Assembly (NCBI RefSeq): GCF_030123065.1
Contig: NZ_CP126093.1
Coordinates: forward strand, 5,028,001 to 5,092,000
Source of the DNA: Neobacillus sp. DY30
GTDB taxonomy: Bacteria; Bacillota; Bacilli; Bacillales; Cytobacillaceae
Direction: 5' to 3'
Length of the DNA stretch: 64,000 bases
The notes under the pieces were generated by a model. It was not told the DNA's origin, searched no databases, and saw only the letters and a list, made by a program, of their open reading frames with translations. The position numbers and the translations under genes were made by a program. This document shows positions 60,797 through 64,000 of the stretch, in pieces (position 1 is the first letter of the stretch; each line of letters begins with the position of its first letter).

Positions 60797-61177
60797 CTAT
60801 TTTAGGACATATTCTGCCAGTACGGTTTGAAGTTCATATATATTCAAGTTTTTGTTAAATTGTTTTTGTAGCGGGAGCGCGTTGCCTGAAATCCAGATTT
60901 TCAGTTCTGCATCCAAATCAAAGCTTCCTGCAGTCTCGATGCTAAAATGGGTAATACTTTTATAGGGAATGGAGTGATATTCAACCTTCTTGCCTGTTAA
61001 CCCCTGCTTATCCACTAGAATCAGCCGTTTATCTGTAAAGATAAATAAATCTCTAATTAATTTATATGCTTTTTCAATTCTTTCATCTTTCGCAAGTATC
61101 CTTGCAAATTCCCTTTGTGCTTCTGCTGAGTTTACCTCAGAGGCATTTCCCATCATCCCATCAAAAAATCCCATCAT
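60797..61177 (-). CDS. bacterial PH-domain protein
   Basis: 126-residue protein consisting mostly of a bacterial pleckstrin-homology fold: a helix (SAEAQREFARILAKDE), then the strand pattern DLFIFTDKRLILVDKQG, VEYHSIPYKSITHFSIET and a C-terminal helix NIYELQTVLAEYVL. The ATG at 61177 (or 61174) is set by AAAGGTG. Monocistronic, function unknown. Confidence 0.82.
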   Translation of the reverse strand: MMGFFDGMMGNASEVNSAEAQREFARILAKDERIEKAYKLIRDLFIFTDKRLILVDKQGLTGKKVEYHSIPYKSITHFSIETAGSFDLDAELKIWISGNALPLQKQFNKNLNIYELQTVLAEYVLK

Positions 61178-61258
61178 ACCCACACCTTTCCTAACCTTTA
61201 ACTTTATTATACTCATTCATGCTTTCAATAAAAAGCTAGGCCTGACATTGACGCAAGA

Positions 61259-62464
61259 TTAAGATACCCTCTCACTATGGACTAAATCCAATAGGTGCTC
61301 GAGCATTTTTTCAGCTGAAACTAATGCTTCCCCTCCGCCTTGTGCAAATGAATTACTTCCTCCACCCTTGCCATTAATGGATAGAAGTGCATTTCCGATA
61401 ACCTTTTTCATACTTATATTTTCTGCCGGTCCACTTGCGCAAACAAGCTGTAACCTATTTTCATTATGAGAAACCAATAATACGATTGCCTCTTCATCAC
61501 TTGCTATAATAATTCGGGCTAGCTTTTGCAGTTCTTGAATACTTCTGTTTTTAAAAACATTACCGATAATTTTTTTCTCCCTATTGGCTAACAAGCTTTT
61601 TGCTTCAAAGTGCAGGATCGTTTCTAATGATTGTTCTAACTCTTTTTCAGCAGTTTTCCCATTCTCTAACAGTCTAATGACCGCTTGCTGCATATCTTTT
61701 TCAGGAGCATTCAGTAATTTGGTTAACTCCATAAGCACCTTATGTTTTTGACTTAGCTGTTTTATCACACGATTTCCGCATACAAATTGTACCCGAGTTT
61801 TTCTTTTTTGCCTCTCCCAATCTAATATTTTTATTGCCTGTACTTCCCCAGTGGCACTCGGATGAGTTCCGCCGCAGCCGTTATAATCAAAGTTCGGAAT
61901 AATCACAAGTCGAATATCCTCTTTTACCTTCGTCTCTTTGCGAAGATTATAATTACCTAATTCCTCTTCTGTTACCCACTTCGTGTCAATCGGCCAATTG
62001 TCTACAATGATTTGGTTGGAAAGTTTCTCTACTTGTAGAGCCTCCGATTCCAGAAGGTTCTCAGTGTCTAGATCAATGGTTAGAGTCTCGTTCCCTAAAT
62101 GAAAGCCCACTGTCTTATAGCCATACAGTTGTTCAAAAGCGGCAGATAGAATATGCTGACCTGCATGCTGTTGCATATGATCAAATCGTCTTTCCCAATC
62201 GATAACACCATGAACGGCGGCTGCATTTCCATTATTTAATTCCTTTTCAAGGTAGTGACGAACTTCACCATCTACTTCCTCTACATTTAGGACTTTTATG
62301 TTTTCAAGTGTCCCAATATCATGAGGTTGTCCTCCACCTGTTGGGTAAAATGCAGTTTGATCCAACACTATATAGTAATTTCCAGTTTCATCTTTTTTTT
62401 GTGCTGTTACTTTTGCTGAAAATGTTTTTATGTAAGGGTCTTGGTAAAATAGTTTAACTCCCAT
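61259..62464 (-). CDS. alanyl-tRNA editing protein AlaX (long form)
   Basis: 401-residue free-standing editing enzyme related to the AlaRS editing domain. It removes Ser or Gly from mischarged tRNA-Ala. The N-terminal barrel has YPTGGGQPHD, the zinc motifs are HMQQHAGQH (HxxxH) and YNGCGGTHPSATG (CxxxH), and a C-terminal DHHA1-like domain ends with GKGGGSNSFAQGGG. That makes it the AlaX-L type. AGGAGA lies ahead of the ATG. Confidence 0.93.
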   Translation of the reverse strand: MGVKLFYQDPYIKTFSAKVTAQKKDETGNYYIVLDQTAFYPTGGGQPHDIGTLENIKVLNVEEVDGEVRHYLEKELNNGNAAAVHGVIDWERRFDHMQQHAGQHILSAAFEQLYGYKTVGFHLGNETLTIDLDTENLLESEALQVEKLSNQIIVDNWPIDTKWVTEEELGNYNLRKETKVKEDIRLVIIPNFDYNGCGGTHPSATGEVQAIKILDWERQKRKTRVQFVCGNRVIKQLSQKHKVLMELTKLLNAPEKDMQQAVIRLLENGKTAEKELEQSLETILHFEAKSLLANREKKIIGNVFKNRSIQELQKLARIIIASDEEAIVLLVSHNENRLQLVCASGPAENISMKKVIGNALLSINGKGGGSNSFAQGGGEALVSAEKMLEHLLDLVHSERVS

Positions 62465-62492
62465 ATTTCATTCTCCTAGTTTTTAATAATAA

Positions 62493-62528
62493 GAAGCCTG
62501 TCCCTTCAATTATGAAGAAACAGGCTTC
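62493..62528 (-). terminator. stem-loop after the SOD-like gene
   Basis: GAAGCCTGT pairs with ACAGGCTTC, T-rich on the - strand, between the SOD-like and AlaX genes. Confidence 0.65.
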
Positions 62529-62547
62529 AAACGTCTAATTTTTGCAA

Positions 62548-63063
62548 TCATTTTTCCTTAGAGATTTTACCGCACGCTATGATGCCGCCTGAATCCCCTT
62601 CCGGCTGGGACATTCCATCATCTTTTTCTTCATGTATCACAATGGTAGTTCCATCTTTTCTAATAAGCGTTGCCTTACCCTCTTTTAAAGTTACCCTCGG
62701 AGCCATTAATTCTGCTTTAACTGTTCCGTCATCCTCAACAATTATATTTGGAAGGTCACCTTCATGTGCACCCTCTGGGTGCAGCAGACCATGCTTTTTA
62801 TCATCAGGGTTTAAATCCTTCCCGGAGGATTTAAATTCTGGAGTCTTACATTCACCCTTATCATGAATGTGAACAGCATGCTCTCCAGGAGGAATTTTTT
62901 TCAAATCAAAAGTCAATTTTATTCCACTAGATACCTCTTGGAATTTAACTGTACCAACAGAATCTCCCTTATCATTTATCATTTTCACATCTAGTTTTGT
63001 AATATCCTTTTCCAAGCAGCCCGTGAGTAATAGAAGTGGGATGATGATCCAAACTCGTTTCAT
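62548..63063 (-). CDS. Cu/Zn superoxide dismutase-like lipoprotein (YojM-like)
   Basis: 171-residue protein. A lipoprotein signal MKRVWIIIPLLLLTGC (acylated Cys 16) is followed by a Cu/Zn-SOD fold. HAVHIH gives two copper ligands, KKHG, EGAH and GDLPN supply zinc ligands, and VIHEEKDD the last copper His. In the position of the bridging His (usually GxHFNP) it reads GKDLNP, so Asp replaces the bridging ligand. B. subtilis YojM also lacks copper ligands. Dismutase activity is doubtful. ATG 63063 has AGGGGGA ahead. Confidence 0.87.
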   Translation of the reverse strand: MKRVWIIIPLLLLTGCLEKDITKLDVKMINDKGDSVGTVKFQEVSSGIKLTFDLKKIPPGEHAVHIHDKGECKTPEFKSSGKDLNPDDKKHGLLHPEGAHEGDLPNIIVEDDGTVKAELMAPRVTLKEGKATLIRKDGTTIVIHEEKDDGMSQPEGDSGGIIACGKISKEK

Positions 63064-63122
63064 AAATATCCCCCTAGATAGACATTTTGTCATAGTATTA
63101 GCTTCGGGTGGTAACTTTATGT

Positions 63123-63159
63123 AAAAAAAAAGAAACAGCGGCTTAATGTTCACTGTTTC
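63123..63159 (-). terminator. terminator overlapping the end of the small membrane protein gene
   Basis: GAAACAG pairs with CTGTTTC, followed by nine T residues on the - strand. Confidence 0.75.
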
Positions 63160-63358
63160 CTTGACTATGTTGTTGAGACATTAATTTTTCCTCGAGTTCT
63201 TTTGCTTTCATCGCTTCCCGCTTAGAGATTTTGATAATGAACCGCATGGTTAAAAAGGCTCCTATCATAAAAATCAAAAATGTAACCGCAGCTGGACCAT
63301 ATTCCGATTTATCTTCTGGAAAATATAGAAATAACGATAATATAAATGGCTGGATCAT
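63143..63358 (-). CDS. 71-residue small membrane protein
   Basis: Two hydrophobic stretches (IQPFILSLFLYF and PAAVTFLIFMIGAFLTMRFII), then a basic-charged helical tail KISKREAMKAKELEEKL and a His/Gln-rich end. AAAGGGAG sits at good spacing before ATG 63358. No family recognised. Monocistronic. Confidence 0.68.
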   Translation of the reverse strand: MIQPFILSLFLYFPEDKSEYGPAAVTFLIFMIGAFLTMRFIIKISKREAMKAKELEEKLMSQQHSQGNSEH

Positions 63359-63448
63359 CTTTTTTCTCCCTTTCTTTAAAGGAATGTCACTTAAGATTAA
63401 TTATAGCAATAAAAAGTGTATCCTGCCATTATAGAAAACTCAGGGGTT

Positions 63449-64000
63449 TTACTTCAATACCTTAATTCCTTTTATAATTACATCTTCTTCTGGTTTGTCC
63501 TTAGCGTCTACTGGAGTTTCAGAAATTTTATCAACAATATCCATTCCTTCAACCACTTGTCCGAATACAGTATGACGATGGTCCAGCCAAGGTGTGCCTC
63601 CTCTTTCATCGTAAGCCTCAATAATTTCTTTTGGGAAGCCCGCTTTTTCCATTTCCGTTTTCATTGACGGGTCTACCGATTTTTTCGTCACAATAAAAAA
63701 TTGGCTCCCATTCGTATTGGCCCCTGAATTAGCCATCGATAATGCTCCGCGTATATTAAAAAGATTGGTTGAAAATTCATCCTTAAATGGTGCCCCGTAA
63801 ATACTTTCTCCGCCAGTTCCGTCACCATTCGGATCGCCGCCTTGAATCATAAAATCATTAATGACCCGGTGAAAAATTAGTCCATCATAATACCCTTCTT
63901 CACCATGTGTCACAAAATTTTCCACCGCTTTTGGCGCATATTCAGGGAATAATTTAATTTTAATAGTGCCCATTGTTGTTTCCATTTCAACTAGTTTTTC
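63449..64000 (-). CDS. peptidyl-prolyl cis-trans isomerase, cyclophilin type (5' end beyond window)
   Basis: Cyclophilin that speeds proline isomerisation in protein folding. Core motifs are FHRVINDFMIQGGDPNGDG, SMANSGANTNGSQFFI and the loop LDHRHTVFGQV. The frame stays open to the window edge, reading EKLVE before the first in-window ATG at 63985, and I recall related Bacillus cyclophilins having about 10-15 residues more there. The true start is therefore probably outside, and 63985 is not trusted as the start. Confidence 0.9.
   Translation of the reverse strand, partial: EKLVEMETTMGTIKIKLFPEYAPKAVENFVTHGEEGYYDGLIFHRVINDFMIQGGDPNGDGTGGESIYGAPFKDEFSTNLFNIRGALSMANSGANTNGSQFFIVTKKSVDPSMKTEMEKAGFPKEIIEAYDERGGTPWLDHRHTVFGQVVEGMDIVDKISETPVDAKDKPEEDVIIKGIKVLK

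Noticed and set aside
1..64000. CRISPR arrays, tRNA or rRNA genes, transposases, integrases
   Set aside because: No regularly spaced repeats, cloverleaf or rRNA motifs, and no mobile-element proteins were recognised on either strand.

Overview
The window is chromosomal DNA from a low-GC, Gram-positive, spore-forming Bacillaceae member, most like Bacillus or Neobacillus. The evidence is AGGAGG-type ribosome sites, TTG/GTG starts, an S-box methionine operon, a Spo0E-family gene, an NprR-type regulator, a YozQ-like protein, a DksA-like YteA protein and a recognisable yug-type gene cluster. The species cannot be named from this.

Positions 1-27,700 are a leftward (- strand) carbohydrate locus. 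It encodes two GH38 alpha-mannosidases, a GH63/GH100-like enzyme, a Sip1/raffinose-synthase-type alpha-galactosidase, a GH1 beta-glucosidase, a GH20 hexosaminidase and an unclassified six-hairpin protein paired with an amidohydrolase. It also has an ABC importer without its own ATPase, a LacI-type regulator and central-metabolism enzymes: ROK kinase, SIS isomerase, four-carbon-acid kinase, two aldolase types, a racemase-like protein, a TIM-barrel isomerase and a Gfo/Idh oxidoreductase. None of the glycosidases has a visible export signal, so short oligosaccharides are probably imported and dismantled inside the cell. A palindrome GGAACGTTCC recurs at four places and is the likely LacI operator; cre-like sites suggest CcpA control. 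The locus carries remnants of an FAD oxidoreductase and perhaps of a DUF624 gene.

Positions 28,100-36,000 (+ strand) are a methionine operon, metI-metC-yitJ-metH, behind one SAM riboswitch. Next come a MarR/MFS efflux pair with two operators over its promoter, a single-domain FAD protein, and (- strand) a peptide quorum-sensing cassette: a secreted subtilase, an NprR-like HTH-TPR regulator and a 50-residue exported pro-peptide overlapping the regulator's stop region. Positions 42,000-52,000 hold ion transporters (CorA, CDF), small spore or stress proteins, amino-acid transporters, and YkoT/YkoS-like envelope glycosylation genes facing a UTP-glucose-1-phosphate uridylyltransferase.

Positions 51,900-61,000 follow the B. 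subtilis yug neighbourhood (yugN, pgi, yugJ/K, yuzA, yugI, yugF, yugE), with rocD and a glutamate dehydrogenase placed between yuzA and yugI. The end holds an AlaX editing enzyme, a Cu/Zn-SOD-like lipoprotein lacking the bridging histidine, and a cyclophilin cut by the window edge. Two structured GC-rich repeats lie at 44,524-44,766 and 52,737-52,871. No rRNA, tRNA, CRISPR array, insertion sequence or phage genes were seen. The most interesting novelty candidates are the unlisted small genes (quorum peptide, Spo0E, corA leader ORF), the amidohydrolase/six-hairpin pair and the LacI palindrome regulon.
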